From assembly GCA_045132055.1 (NCBI GenBank), contig JBGURP010000039.1, positions 62,001-126,000 on the forward strand: a stretch of 64,000 bases of DNA. The letters run 5' to 3'. Position numbers and translations under genes: made by a program. This document shows positions 43,101 to 49,740 of this stretch, piece after piece. Below the pieces are notes generated by a model, which worked only from the letters and a program-made list of their open reading frames with translations, did no database searches and had not been told where the DNA came from. This stretch comes from F23-D06 sp045132055 (GTDB lineage: Bacteria; Bacteroidota; Bacteroidia; Bacteroidales; WCHB1-69). The number at the start of each line of letters is the position of its first letter. Position 1 is the stretch's first letter.

Positions 43101-45560
43101 TCTACAACTGGTAATGCTAATATTTACTCTCAGGGTTGGGAGGTTAAGAAGACTTCTGCATCTGATTTCAGTGCGTTCAATGCTGCTGACTTCCTGGCTA
43201 ATGCTGCCACCTATAAGAATGCAGAACTCCGTTACATGGTGTTAACCCTTTGCGGTGAGTCTTACTCTGACACTGTGAACATTACGGTCAACGATACTGC
43301 TGTTCTTGCAGTGACTGAGCGTACGCAGGTTGTTTGTAATAACAGTGCTATTACGGATATGGTTATTACTCGTAACAAACCGGTTGAATTGTCTGCTAAT
43401 TTGAAAACTGCTGGTTTAGGTTTCAGTACCGATAGCCTTAAAGTTGAAGGTACTGTTGCAATTCCTGCAACTGAAACATTCCCGTACATCCTCACCGGTA
43501 AGATTTTCACCACCGATGTTGAATGTCCGGACAAGAATGACACTTTGGATATTAAGATTACGGTGAACGCTGAGCCTGTGGTTACCCTGACCAGACCTAA
43601 TGACACGATTTGTGACGGTAATCCTATCACTATCACCAACCTCGCTATTGACACGAACCACACCGCTGGTTTGACTACAGCCTCTGGTTATCAGATCAAG
43701 AAAGACGGTGCTACTGCATACGCTGCTTGGAACATTACCAATAATGTTGATGTGACTTACGATAAGGCATCTCTGATTTATGTTGCAGTGAATGGCTGTG
43801 GCAGAGACACCTCTGATGTATTCACTATCCGTGTGGCTGGTCACTCTACTCTGGCTAATGACGCTGTGTTCCGCGACACCTGCTCCGGCAACCCGTTCAG
43901 CGACTTCCTCGTAAGCATGCCTACTGTTACGTTGACTGGTGCTGCAGTTGCAACGGATACCACTTGGTACCTTGTTGATGGTACTACCTACACGGCTATT
44001 ACCGCTGCTACTCCTATCAACAATCCTGCTAAGGTTGCTTGTGTTGTCACGAACCAGTGCTTCAGTGATACTTCTAATGTCTATACCCTCGGATTCGACG
44101 GCAGACCTACGATCACTCCTGATCCTCTCACCGTTGCTCCTATTTGTGAAGGTGACCCGTTCACAGAACCTACATTTACCGTTACAGATAATGGTGGTAC
44201 GCTTACTGATACATTGTGGTTCATCAATGGTACTACACTTGATTTCACCAGTATCTATGACGCTGCTACCTACAATGGAAAGGAAATTAAATTGATCGTT
44301 AACAATGCTTGTGGCGCTGACACTGCTACTGGTACTGCTACTATCAACGTTCGTCCTGTTCCGTTCATGTTGGCAGACACAATCCTTTGTGCAGATCCTG
44401 CAAATGAATTCACTTTGGATGTTCCTAACGGTCCGTTCGTGACTTACGCTTGGATAGATGCTAATGGTGATACTGTTTCTACTAATAAGACTGAAACAAT
44501 TCAACTCAATACTTTGGCAGTTGACACTGTTCTCAAGTACTATGTGGTTGTAACGGATGCTAACGGTTGTGAGTCTCAATCCAGAATCAATCGTTCTACC
44601 TACGTTTCTGATGTTATCCCTCAGGATACTATCTTCACTGATTTCATCCACGTGAGAGTGACTTCCAAACCGTTCTTCAAGTTCACGAACATGGATGGTG
44701 TTCCTACACACGATATCAACTCTTCACTTTCTAACACTACCACCGCCTTCAAGTGGACGTTGGACGACAAGTGCTACAGTGTAACTAATGAAAAGGTTTA
44801 TGTGAAGTTCTCCATCTATCACAATGGTGTACTCATTCCTGAATCTGAAATCAGTGATTACCTTGCTACTGCTACCACTACCTTCGGTATGACATCTTAC
44901 AATTGGAATACCAACCAAGTTGTACAATACACGGCTGGTGTTCAGCAGACATCATACTCATTCTATGAGCACATCTCCAACAACTTCCCGAACTTCTACA
45001 TCAGTTCGTTAAAGTATGACTGGGTATATCTCCCGTTCCTGACCTCTCGCTATGTAACCAATACATTTGCTCAATTCCAGCAAGAAGGTAACTATGAGAT
45101 TCATTATGAACTCTATGCTACCAATGGCGATCAGTTCGGTAACGTTTATGACGATTATCCAGCAGGTGCTACGGATATTATCGGTGGTCACGGTATCACT
45201 ACTTCAACGCTGTTGGCTTCCGATGTGTTCACCATCCATGTGGGTAATGGTTCTACTGTTGCTGAGAACGAAGCTCCTGCAATGCCAGAACCTGAGGTTA
45301 TCGCTGAAGATCCTACTGTGAAGGTTTACCCGAACCCGACCTCTGAGAATGTCAATGTCCGTATCGAGGGTATCGATGGTCAAACCACAATCAGAATCTC
45401 CACGTTGACTGGTAAGACCGTTGCTCAACGCAATGTGAACATTGATAACAAGTTCGCAGTTGAACAATTCAACGTGTCTGACCTCACACCTGGTGTGTAT
45501 GTACTGCAAATTGTTAATGAAGAAGCTGTGATTTCACGTAAGCTTGTCATTACGAAATAA
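34131..45560 (+). CDS. Giant 3809-residue T9SS-exported surface protein
   Basis: A signal peptide (cleavage near AQAQ, residue 25) is followed by a Cys-containing N-terminal region (about 26-300), then thousands of residues of Ig/PKD/SprB-like beta modules rich in Thr, Asn, Asp, Val and Ser with regularly paired cysteines. Modules of about 90-120 residues with the pattern CxG(N/D/E)...W...CG...V.D are clearest between about 41700 and 44360. The C-terminus is a T9SS type A sorting domain (about 3728-3809; VYPNPTSENVNVRI, LTPGVYVLQIVNEEAVISRKLVITK). It should be exported through the T9SS and attached to the surface, where adhesion or gliding-like roles are known for SprB-type proteins. No catalytic domain was recognised. 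Its own promoter and terminator isolate it. Codons are biased to T-ending forms, unlike the first giant gene in this window. Confidence 0.92.
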   Translation: MKKLLSICLLSVLLTMMSFFTAQAQSGNPACCFWVENMQPVTAHHIANLNGTGVAQDTSVGNDLVLNNVLNKAVVGNTDVYTLHFPQGANCGEKVSIEWLLYRDGQLVNGNLSDFAEFAIYTRYAPLNAAGYCQNIDWLGGVVENGDGICGCSVACNDNNHYPCDNVDGHNDFPGARIANALTPPFHDMDHLAAGYTNQMFTYNFNYFYLRFLASAQSSTQIRIKWRQVGNYSLVVRIRERIGGNDHPFTMDGSQNPDMNIGGHMACCGDVLYQDSLHYLVTTNHEKSICEDNPPFPYGQGLAWGPNDSTLYDFYPADSISDLYYVLFGTYTCDHWVVDSIDTFQLYARINPDIVAKDTILCRGDHFTAEDMNNLVTEVDLDAPGIIGHQIEWSLNGEAFSTDPLDVSSVTDVAGVNTFYVRQRNFYFDAMDNDTIGCPGDIDTITVTVRDLFPPVLENDHALMFCNETLEENSPLALTAHIDTLRDHCATEIRWYSKKAHTAANLLGVGDTLRVDLTQINPTNIGKSVTYYLYTVNTNTDPVTFSDSADYVTITFRQTPVFTVDTTTQLDFVVCPGSEVNLLSQVTCTVPNYNDSLPTLTFAWYKDSTLLSNDTNYTLNASTVCGHKDTFTVKITAVSWSYGCTAEMTRTYTVLAQDTVNPVIAWVDTVGTFDTLGNRLVTLSGCDSSAVPAPYTVAQFLAMTSATDTVATASATSRAYVGTIIDGCSNVDSLTVKDVVTSQNACQTVVTRTYVGVDACDNHSNTITEIFTINNDYKPVITGRIDVNPVRDTACTYDVPSYAVLRNIFDTDTNIKVTYQCTKSAFDTVVFYMNNTNVVADGNLNIFADTDLVTIYAVVTDTCGNHSVKTPVFDIHKPAAMYIAHGSITLDTLELCADVTTNMHFNDAFVMNADRPYTYQWSQISVVGQSIITPDTNNYLEAVVAPEDQLLNTSSHFIMTVTDSLGCVASDTSNAIHFYRLPTAEIISHPGNTGNPINDGDTLCPNYGDFYMMAGPQSASNLPDSVQNYQALGYLWTGAVDAVTHTTNVDFFKMSCENCDSLYTAYLTVTNMKNCSATTSFNIYGVVRSLPVITAISEIEMPLYTGDPTAKCVIKVPDFVSTNSYFNPLTVQDECFSLSEMIFTQDVRPDTLINHDTTVVITITQKQTNPNATPCWTVTHNIHVKMPANTIHISEINAASVGCEPWATTLTPTIENATGAITYNWSTGVHTETADVVLEDSLHTFTLTVTDLSGCANSMTVSPDVYRKPVSEDFAFVSTPNTYCSDTEFDGTFYINVLNDSTAHINGFVLDSAKYGNTNTVIGTTYTINDTVLNLRDGVYYFTITTSDNCERGFNDTIRRDTTDANAPFVASVLTHNFRCEQPYEGSVAVTPNVENYVYSIESNNHITDGEIITSHATVITPIMFNWLYQDTYRVYVVSPKGCHFITNDVTVNDIRVIPQAPTVTFDTADCTLDNGVMYIANTNPTFTYSVDGVLKPGNNGTLTFTNISVGSHPITILSSGNCVGIFPFEMPSRTAVPSQPTLTIHNNEYCDYMFGGVHGQNGSVTVPANQVMAGYTYTFNGETVTGVAGTAVVFDSLADNTYSMTIKDVHSCGITFNVIVPHTQHVFDTVKAVYTNGSDCAHADNKVQITNPNNAYNYFLARWAQDPVSGWGWFIDRDNDIFTAPNYTLDSLVDGYYMVVQEHKVFECTYALPYEYLHVVAPVYHITATHVDDQDCSALGTGTITITNPDANFTYSLNGVDTTVFTGLNGSNSGITYQILAFNNVTSCNYDTTITIKMNSYIPSIDTVVSTPNFYCTNEKNGTITVTLDSVVAGTYYLLDAMANEIDSNTTGVFTGVNSGDYGVYFVSAYHCESNLELINVKDSAFFTAEFLVTPNYTCAPTLNVPGTGCIYVINPHNVAPNNNYTYSIYQQNYIYSNSIDNTTYKWCSLAAGEFHVTIVDTVTGCSVDTNLIVTDSTVHVTLDVASEDNSVCVGTGNGYITVTATADNLDAVLVFAVLDGTSIDTVWKANGDTVINLGAGNYEIVVRDNYFNCLHDTCSNKDVTISTVKNVLNIDTTLFANNACDSLLWNGSVVINSVEYLDGTAVDYTATITDENDAPVDYATVITNGWGHLNNVRYKINIHDNTTGCDTILNTLIPGNNSCSNNTTISVTAVNNNTNASNSAKEFYFCYNVENAKLIANATSPCDADFNYTWSRECKDTIVHNAEYDVNTAATICCKYYITAVGVTTGCSKTDTVNVCVDELPSIQFYATGANIAYVGANPTVTFSNCENYAYTFGINNPAPKFDSISWTNGYVATNIDNFNVDAYSRPIGKTSYCVWVMDKNGCANTSEANVMIKAVSTFAKDTSSCGSFHYVSHRTGTAYNYTYTIGGTNDYTVIDTFYAVNACDSIVTYTVHVNATPTLTVPTATSNLLNTAYCHGATLPATFTVTTTDADYQGFRMTDKDPVVFENDKTSFLTDSPFDPASPLTFAMSGKKIYAYAFNDCDTIIKRIGVLVVDSLPVVSGVTAASNPINFCKGSLCPGTELVASTTAWNNAGLLTPKTEKWLVSASQTDFSTATEIATFTTADSGKYVTFAATNHCGTTYATPVKVLVDSVADPILALNTTTFCAGDAINLSNITITHTATSTPEDTIYYYGGSVYTLGTALAKTSTPQEFYASVKYSCGSYVNSNKVNVTVNDTAKLVVPTTTDTLCLHATAYSFDVTTNPTNTVSASSNHTDTATVAVMGNTVTVTPVGVGTVTITVTSTAAGCGSKSKDVTFVIADTATNFGTVADVEVCAGNTLTLTAPSYKANGKVYSEGWLLGGTAFNPATYHVQYPADSGKTLTYFVETKCGIGHSNDAILHVKDTADLSLAHAVYDTLCVGAIATINDVKIHASNTLTYTASPAGMVTLTKTGNEKGSGATITITVTNLIGDGLDTVTITSTGLCGEPKSIRIPFVVSDKRVVANISTPAPVCEGEPLVLPTVPSTTGNANIYSQGWEVKKTSASDFSAFNAADFLANAATYKNAELRYMVLTLCGESYSDTVNITVNDTAVLAVTERTQVVCNNSAITDMVITRNKPVELSANLKTAGLGFSTDSLKVEGTVAIPATETFPYILTGKIFTTDVECPDKNDTLDIKITVNAEPVVTLTRPNDTICDGNPITITNLAIDTNHTAGLTTASGYQIKKDGATAYAAWNITNNVDVTYDKASLIYVAVNGCGRDTSDVFTIRVAGHSTLANDAVFRDTCSGNPFSDFLVSMPTVTLTGAAVATDTTWYLVDGTTYTAITAATPINNPAKVACVVTNQCFSDTSNVYTLGFDGRPTITPDPLTVAPICEGDPFTEPTFTVTDNGGTLTDTLWFINGTTLDFTSIYDAATYNGKEIKLIVNNACGADTATGTATINVRPVPFMLADTILCADPANEFTLDVPNGPFVTYAWIDANGDTVSTNKTETIQLNTLAVDTVLKYYVVVTDANGCESQSRINRSTYVSDVIPQDTIFTDFIHVRVTSKPFFKFTNMDGVPTHDINSSLSNTTTAFKWTLDDKCYSVTNEKVYVKFSIYHNGVLIPESEISDYLATATTTFGMTSYNWNTNQVVQYTAGVQQTSYSFYEHISNNFPNFYISSLKYDWVYLPFLTSRYVTNTFAQFQQEGNYEIHYELYATNGDQFGNVYDDYPAGATDIIGGHGITTSTLLASDVFTIHVGNGSTVAENEAPAMPEPEVIAEDPTVKVYPNPTSENVNVRIEGIDGQTTIRISTLTGKTVAQRNVNIDNKFAVEQFNVSDLTPGVYVLQIVNEEAVISRKLVITK
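41700..44360 (+). repeat. Array of about seven Cys-paired Ig-like modules in the giant protein
   Basis: Protein-level repeats, each beginning with a Cys-x-Gly type motif (FCAGDAINL, VCAGNTLTL, VCEGEPLVL, ICDGNPITI, TCSGNPFSD, ICEGDPFTE) and containing a second Cys in a CG(x)3-5 context about 70-90 residues later (CGTTYA, CGSYVN, CGIGHS, CGESYS, CGRDTS, CGADTA). The DNA copies are diverged, so this is an old duplication series. Confidence 0.75.
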
Positions 45561-45581
45561 ACAATAGTTATTATCATACTT

Positions 45582-45617
45582 AAGGGAGTTGTGCCTTATT
45601 CCACAACTCCCTTTTTT
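45582..45617 (+). terminator. Terminator after the giant T9SS gene
   Basis: Arms 45584-45593 and 45602-45611 pair perfectly over ten bases and are followed by six Ts. The ATG of the ABC exporter is only 13 bases further on, so that gene may depend on read-through or on a promoter I cannot see. Confidence 0.88.
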
Positions 45618-45629
45618 ATTACTGATTTT

Positions 45630-47414
45630 ATGAGGAAGAAATCCAATTTCATTTTTTATTTGGTCCGTCGGTATGCCGGTCGGCTTACTTTGGTTTTCTT
45701 CCTGAATCTCATCTCGGTGCTGCTTTCTATCCTGGTCTTCATGATGATCGAGCCTTTTTGCAGGTTGCTCTTCAGGGGCACTTTGGATGGATTAAGCCCT
45801 ATCTCCTCGTTCTTTGTTTCGCTGCTCGGCAAGGTAGTGGATTTGCAGGCAGCTGGCCAGTCAATCGTCGGTTTGGTGGTCGCGGCCATCCTGCTGTATC
45901 TTTTCAAGAACCTGTTCGCTTACCTGTCGCAATGGGTCATGGCCTCTATGCGCAGCGATTTGTTGTTCACCTTGAGAAATCAATTATACGACAAGATATT
46001 GCATTTGCCGCTTGGCTACTTTACTTCCCAGCGCAGAGGCGATGTGGTTTCGCGCGGTGTTAACGACACACACGAAATTGAGTTCACTATCCTGAATTCG
46101 TTGCGTATCTTTTTGACTGAACCCATCACCATCATCTTCTATTTAGTGGTGCTCTTCTATATCAGTGTCCGGTTGTCGCTGTATTCTATTATCTTGTTAC
46201 CGGCCACATTTCTGATCATCGGCTGGATTACAAGATCCTTGCGCAAGGATGCGAGAAATTCAAAGCAACGTTTGGGCTCTCTGCTCTCCCATGTGGAGGA
46301 AACCCTTTCCGGGTTGCGCATCATCAAGGGATTCAACGCCCAGCGCAACGCCCAGCAAGTCTTCGACCGTTTGAACAAGAAGTTTTCCGACAAGCAGCGT
46401 TACATTTACCGCAAGATTGACATTGCCTCTCCGTTTGGTGAGTTTTTAGGTGTGTCGTTCGTGATGGTGGTTTTGGTGATTGGCGGTATGTTGGTATTGT
46501 CGCCCACGCCTACCCTGTCGGCGGAACTGTTCATTACCTACATTGCCTTGTTCTCGCAGATCATCAATCCGGTGAAGAATCTCTCTACGGCTTTTGCCAA
46601 CTACCGTCGCGGGCAGTCGGCTCTTGACCGGCTCAATGAGATTCTGGATGTGGAGAACACTATCGTGAGCCCTAAACATCCTGAGCCGCTCGCGGGTTTT
46701 CAAGATTCTATCGTGTTGCAAAACTTGTCTTTTGCCTACGGAGACAAACCTGTGTTGGACAATCTTAATTTGGAGATTCGAAAAGGGCAGACGGTTGCGC
46801 TCATCGGACAGTCGGGCGCTGGCAAAACCACTATTGCTGATATACTGGAGCGTTTCTACGATCCTACTTCCGGCGCCGTTTTGCTGGATGGCGTGGATAT
46901 ACGTTCATACGACATTCATCAATACCGTTCCTTGTTCGCGCTGGTGTCGCAGGATGTGGTGTTGTTTAATGACACTATCTATAACAACATTGTGTTGGGT
47001 CGTACTGATGTGAGCGAGAAAGATGTGTGGGAGGCAGTGCGCGTGGCCAATATCTTGGATTTTATCCAGACATTACCCGATGGGTTGCAGCACAATATTG
47101 GCGACAGGGGGTTGACCCTGTCGGGTGGTCAGCGCCAGCGGCTCAGTATCGCACGTGCGGTTTTGCACAATACGTCCATCCTGATTTTGGACGAGGCCAC
47201 CTCTGCCATGGACACGGAGTCGGAGCGATTGGTGCAGGCAGCATTGGACAATGTGATGCAGAACAGGACTGCAGTGGTGATTGCGCACCGCTTGTCCACT
47301 ATCCAGAAAGCCGACAATATCGTGGTGTTGGACAAAGGCAGGATTGTGGAGCAGGGCACGCACGAGGAGTTGATGGCGCGGCAGGGGAGATATTACCAAT
47401 ATGTGAATATGTAA
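45630..47414 (+). CDS. MsbA-like ABC exporter (fused permease and ATPase)
   Basis: 594 residues from the ATG at 45630; an upstream in-frame GTG (45591) lies inside the previous terminator and is rejected. Six transmembrane helices occupy about residues 15-310, followed by an ATPase domain with Walker A GQSGAGKTT (about 391-399), signature LSGGQRQRLSIARA (about 496-509), Walker B ILILDEATSAMD (about 515-526) and the switch His in AHRLST. The architecture matches homodimeric exporters such as MsbA, which flips lipid A precursors, but multidrug exporters share it. No clear promoter lies in the short gap after the terminator. Confidence 0.93.
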   Translation: MRKKSNFIFYLVRRYAGRLTLVFFLNLISVLLSILVFMMIEPFCRLLFRGTLDGLSPISSFFVSLLGKVVDLQAAGQSIVGLVVAAILLYLFKNLFAYLSQWVMASMRSDLLFTLRNQLYDKILHLPLGYFTSQRRGDVVSRGVNDTHEIEFTILNSLRIFLTEPITIIFYLVVLFYISVRLSLYSIILLPATFLIIGWITRSLRKDARNSKQRLGSLLSHVEETLSGLRIIKGFNAQRNAQQVFDRLNKKFSDKQRYIYRKIDIASPFGEFLGVSFVMVVLVIGGMLVLSPTPTLSAELFITYIALFSQIINPVKNLSTAFANYRRGQSALDRLNEILDVENTIVSPKHPEPLAGFQDSIVLQNLSFAYGDKPVLDNLNLEIRKGQTVALIGQSGAGKTTIADILERFYDPTSGAVLLDGVDIRSYDIHQYRSLFALVSQDVVLFNDTIYNNIVLGRTDVSEKDVWEAVRVANILDFIQTLPDGLQHNIGDRGLTLSGGQRQRLSIARAVLHNTSILILDEATSAMDTESERLVQAALDNVMQNRTAVVIAHRLSTIQKADNIVVLDKGRIVEQGTHEELMARQGRYYQYVNM

Positions 47415-47430
47415 CCCTATGGGTGCATGG

Positions 47431-47457
47431 GGTGAATGAGGTGAAAGAGGTGAATTG
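47431..47457 (+). repeat. Three 9-bp tandem repeats upstream of trmB
   Basis: Units ggtgaatga, ggtgaaaga and ggtgaattg follow each other directly, just before the TAATTTTG element at 47460. Confidence 0.6.
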
Positions 47458-47459
47458 AG

Positions 47460-47467
47460 TAATTTTG
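47460..47467 (+). promoter_or_regulatory. -7 element TAATTTTG for trmB
   Basis: Matches TAnnTTTG, 49 bases before the trmB ATG. Confidence 0.5.
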
Positions 47468-47471
47468 GAGG

Positions 47472-47491
47472 TTCCGCAACAAGTTGCGGAA
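47472..47491 (+). repeat. Palindrome in the trmB leader
   Basis: TTCCGCAAC at 47472-47480 pairs perfectly with 47483-47491 across two bases. No T run follows, so it is not a terminator. Transcription from 47460 would place it at the very 5' end of the mRNA. Confidence 0.7.
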
Positions 47492-47516
47492 TGGTGTAAC
47501 GACTAACTTAATAAAT

Positions 47517-48179
47517 ATGGCAAAGCATAAATTAGCGAGATTTGCGGAAAACGAAACATTTGGAAATTTGTTCCAGCATACCAGTTATGACCGTCAGAAT
47601 ATCCCGTTCCCGTTGAAGGGCAAGTGGGGGAGTGAGTATTTTCACAATGACCATCCGATAACGGTAGAGCTGGGTTGTGGCAAGGGAGACTATACTATTG
47701 CGATGGCGAAGCGTTTCCCCGAGCGCAATTTCATCGGCATCGACCGCAAGGGTGCGCGGTTGTGGCGCGGTTGCAAGGATGCCATCGAGGGCAATATGGC
47801 GAATGTGGCCTTCTTGCGCATCAACATTGACAATATTGGATACTATTTCGAGAAGGGCGAGGTGAGTGAGATCTGGGTAACGTTTCCTGATCCGCAGCCC
47901 AAGAGTGAGCGCCGGAGATTGGTATCGCCGCGCTTTGTGGGCTTCTACCGCGAGGTGTTGCCCGAGAGTGGAGGAGTGCTAAACCTGAAGACGGACAGCC
48001 GGCTCTTGTACGAGTATGTGCGCGAGACTGCCCCGATTGAGCAATGGGCTGTATTAGAAGATGTTGAGAATGTCTATACGCAGCCTGCGGATGCTTTGTT
48101 AACAGAGGTGCAGACCTTTTACGAAAAGATGTGGTTGGCTGAGGGGCGTACGATTTCGTACTTGAAATTGAAGATTTAG
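47517..48179 (+). CDS. trmB: tRNA (guanine-N7-)-methyltransferase
   Basis: 220 residues from the ATG at 47517; an upstream ATG (47484) lies in the palindromic leader. The SAM-binding motif VELGCGKGDYTIAMAKRFP (about 52-70) is followed by FIGIDRKGARLWRGCKDA, INIDNIGYYFEKGEV and the TrmB signature TFPDPQPKSERRRLVSPRF, then FYEKMWLAEGRTISYLKL at the end. It methylates G46 in the tRNA variable loop in the cytosol. In this window it stands directly upstream of the secE-nusG cluster but has its own promoter, and secE has another. Confidence 0.95.
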   Translation: MAKHKLARFAENETFGNLFQHTSYDRQNIPFPLKGKWGSEYFHNDHPITVELGCGKGDYTIAMAKRFPERNFIGIDRKGARLWRGCKDAIEGNMANVAFLRINIDNIGYYFEKGEVSEIWVTFPDPQPKSERRRLVSPRFVGFYREVLPESGGVLNLKTDSRLLYEYVRETAPIEQWAVLEDVENVYTQPADALLTEVQTFYEKMWLAEGRTISYLKLKI

Positions 48180-48252
48180 ATGCCCTTTAAACAAAAATAG
48201 TGCCACACCAAAATTTTTTTCATAAAAAAATATTTTCATATAAAAAAAATAC

Positions 48253-48260
48253 TATATTTG
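48253..48260 (+). promoter_or_regulatory. -7 element TATATTTG for the secE-nusG-ribosomal protein cluster
   Basis: Exact TAnnTTTG match about 186 bases before the secE start, giving an unusually long leader. Confidence 0.6.
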
Positions 48261-48446
48261 CCAACTTGTTAGAAAATTGGCGCAATGAGGGATTGGAATT
48301 GTGAGTAAGTTTCTATAACAAAGTGAATGACAATAACTTGCGTTTTCAATTTTTCAACACAAGGGTGTTAGTGTAGTGGGGTGGATTTGGCAGAAAGTTG
48401 ACAAAAAGTTTCTAAAACAGATAAAAATCGAAAAAAATATAAGAAG
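48261..48446 (+). other. Long leader upstream of secE
   Basis: 186 bases without a gene or tRNA. An imperfect direct repeat is visible (aagtttctataaca near 48309 and aaagtttctaaaaca near 48405). No ribosomal-protein binding structure or tRNA-Trp, often found beside secE, was recognised. Confidence 0.5.
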
Positions 48447-48635
48447 ATGAAAATAGTTAATTATTGTAAAGAAGTTTACGACGAGTTGGTACACAAGACA
48501 ACTTGGCCGACTATGCAAGAACTTGGCAACAGTGTTGTAGTGGTGTCTATTGCTTCCCTAATCATCGCGTTAATCGTGTTTTTGATGGATGCCGTCTTCA
48601 ACTTGGGAATGGATCTCATGTTCCCGGCTATGTAG
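48447..48635 (+). CDS. secE: Preprotein translocase subunit SecE
   Basis: 62 residues, the usual size of the single-helix bacterial SecE. The conserved amphipathic start KIVNYCKEVYDELVHKTTWPTMQELGNS leads into one transmembrane helix (VVVVSIASLIIALIVFLMDAVF). It stabilises SecY in the inner membrane. nusG follows after 40 bases, as in most bacteria. Confidence 0.94.
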   Translation: MKIVNYCKEVYDELVHKTTWPTMQELGNSVVVVSIASLIIALIVFLMDAVFNLGMDLMFPAM

Positions 48636-48675
48636 TTTTCTTAATCAGTGGTTGTTATATCCTAAATAGCGAATC

Positions 48676-49230
48676 ATGGCAGACGTCGAGCGTAAATGGT
48701 ATGTGATTAAAGCGGTCACAGGTACCGAGAAGAAGGTGAAGCAGAACATCGAGACCGAGGTTGAGCTTTCCCATCTGAAGGACTATGTGTCTAAGGTGTT
48801 GATACCTACGGAAAAGGTTCACCACATTACCAAGAGTGGAAAGAAGGTTGTGACTGAGAAGAACTATTTCCCGAGCTACATCTTTGTGGAGGTAGCCAAG
48901 ATGGAAGAGGTTTTCAGCATGATTCTGGACATTCCTGGCGTGTTGGGCTTTGTGGGTTGCAAGCACAAGAGCGACATTCCCGTAGCATTGCGTCCGGCCG
49001 AAGTCTCTCGTTTGCTGGGCAAGGTTGACGAATTGATGACCCAAGACGATTCATATTTGCAGCCTTTCACAGTGGGTGAGGAGATTAAAGTTATTGATGG
49101 GCCTTTCAACACCTTCAACGGGTTTATCGAGGAGATAGACACGGAAAAGAAGAAGCTGAAGATTATGGTGAAAATCTTTGGCCGTAAGACTCCGCTTGAG
49201 CTGGGTTTTATGCAGGTTGAAAAAATATAG
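48676..49230 (+). CDS. nusG: Transcription antitermination/elongation factor NusG
   Basis: 184 residues. The N-terminal NGN domain begins RKWYVIKAVTGTEKKVKQNIE and includes the FPSYIFVEV core. GFVGCKHKSDIPVALRPAEVSRLL separates it from a C-terminal KOW domain starting FTVGEEIKVIDGPFNTFNGFIEEID. NusG binds the RNA polymerase clamp and links it to ribosomes or Rho. It is the second gene of the secE operon, directly before rplK. Confidence 0.96.
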   Translation: MADVERKWYVIKAVTGTEKKVKQNIETEVELSHLKDYVSKVLIPTEKVHHITKSGKKVVTEKNYFPSYIFVEVAKMEEVFSMILDIPGVLGFVGCKHKSDIPVALRPAEVSRLLGKVDELMTQDDSYLQPFTVGEEIKVIDGPFNTFNGFIEEIDTEKKKLKIMVKIFGRKTPLELGFMQVEKI

Positions 49231-49268
49231 CGCCACAAATAGTTACAAACAATTAAATCAAATTAAAA

Positions 49269-49718
49269 ATGGCAAAAGAAGTAGCTGGATTAATTAAGTT
49301 ACAAATTAAAGGAGGAGCCGCCAATCCAGCACCCCCGGTAGGACCTGCATTGGGTTCGAAGGGTGTGAACATCATGGACTTTTGCAAGCAGTTCAATGCG
49401 CGTACGCAGGAAATGGCTGGCAAAATCATCCCTGTTGTGATTACGGTTTACAAGGACAAGTCCTTCGACTTCATCACGAAGACCCCTCCGGTTGCTGTAC
49501 AAATTAAGGAAGCAGCCAAACTTCAAAAAGGTTCCGGTGAGCCTAACCGTTCCAAAGTCGGTTCCATCACATGGGACCAGGTGCGAACCATTGCCGAGAC
49601 CAAGATGAGCGACCTGAACTGTTTCGAGGTTGAGTCCGCCATGTCTATGGTTGCCGGTACAGCTCGCAGTTTGGGCGTTACCGTGAAAGGTGGCCAGAAT
49701 CCTTTTGAGAAAAATTAA
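49269..49718 (+). CDS. rplK: 50S ribosomal protein L11
   Basis: 149 residues. The N-terminal Pro-rich switch (GGAANPAPPVGPALGSKGVNIMDFCKQFNARTQ) and the C-terminal rRNA-binding domain (GSITWDQVRTIAETKMSDLNC, MVAGTARSLGVTVKG) are complete. L11 binds the GTPase-associated centre of 23S rRNA. Order rplK-rplA-rplJ-rplL is the standard one. No L1-binding mimic was recognised in the 38-base gap before it. Confidence 0.97.
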   Translation: MAKEVAGLIKLQIKGGAANPAPPVGPALGSKGVNIMDFCKQFNARTQEMAGKIIPVVITVYKDKSFDFITKTPPVAVQIKEAAKLQKGSGEPNRSKVGSITWDQVRTIAETKMSDLNCFEVESAMSMVAGTARSLGVTVKGGQNPFEKN

Positions 49719-49740
49719 TAACAAGTAAAAAACAAATCAC

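Noticed and set aside
48261..48446. tRNA-Trp or tuf next to secE, as in many genomes
   Set aside because: No cloverleaf and no EF-Tu frame are present; trmB lies upstream instead.
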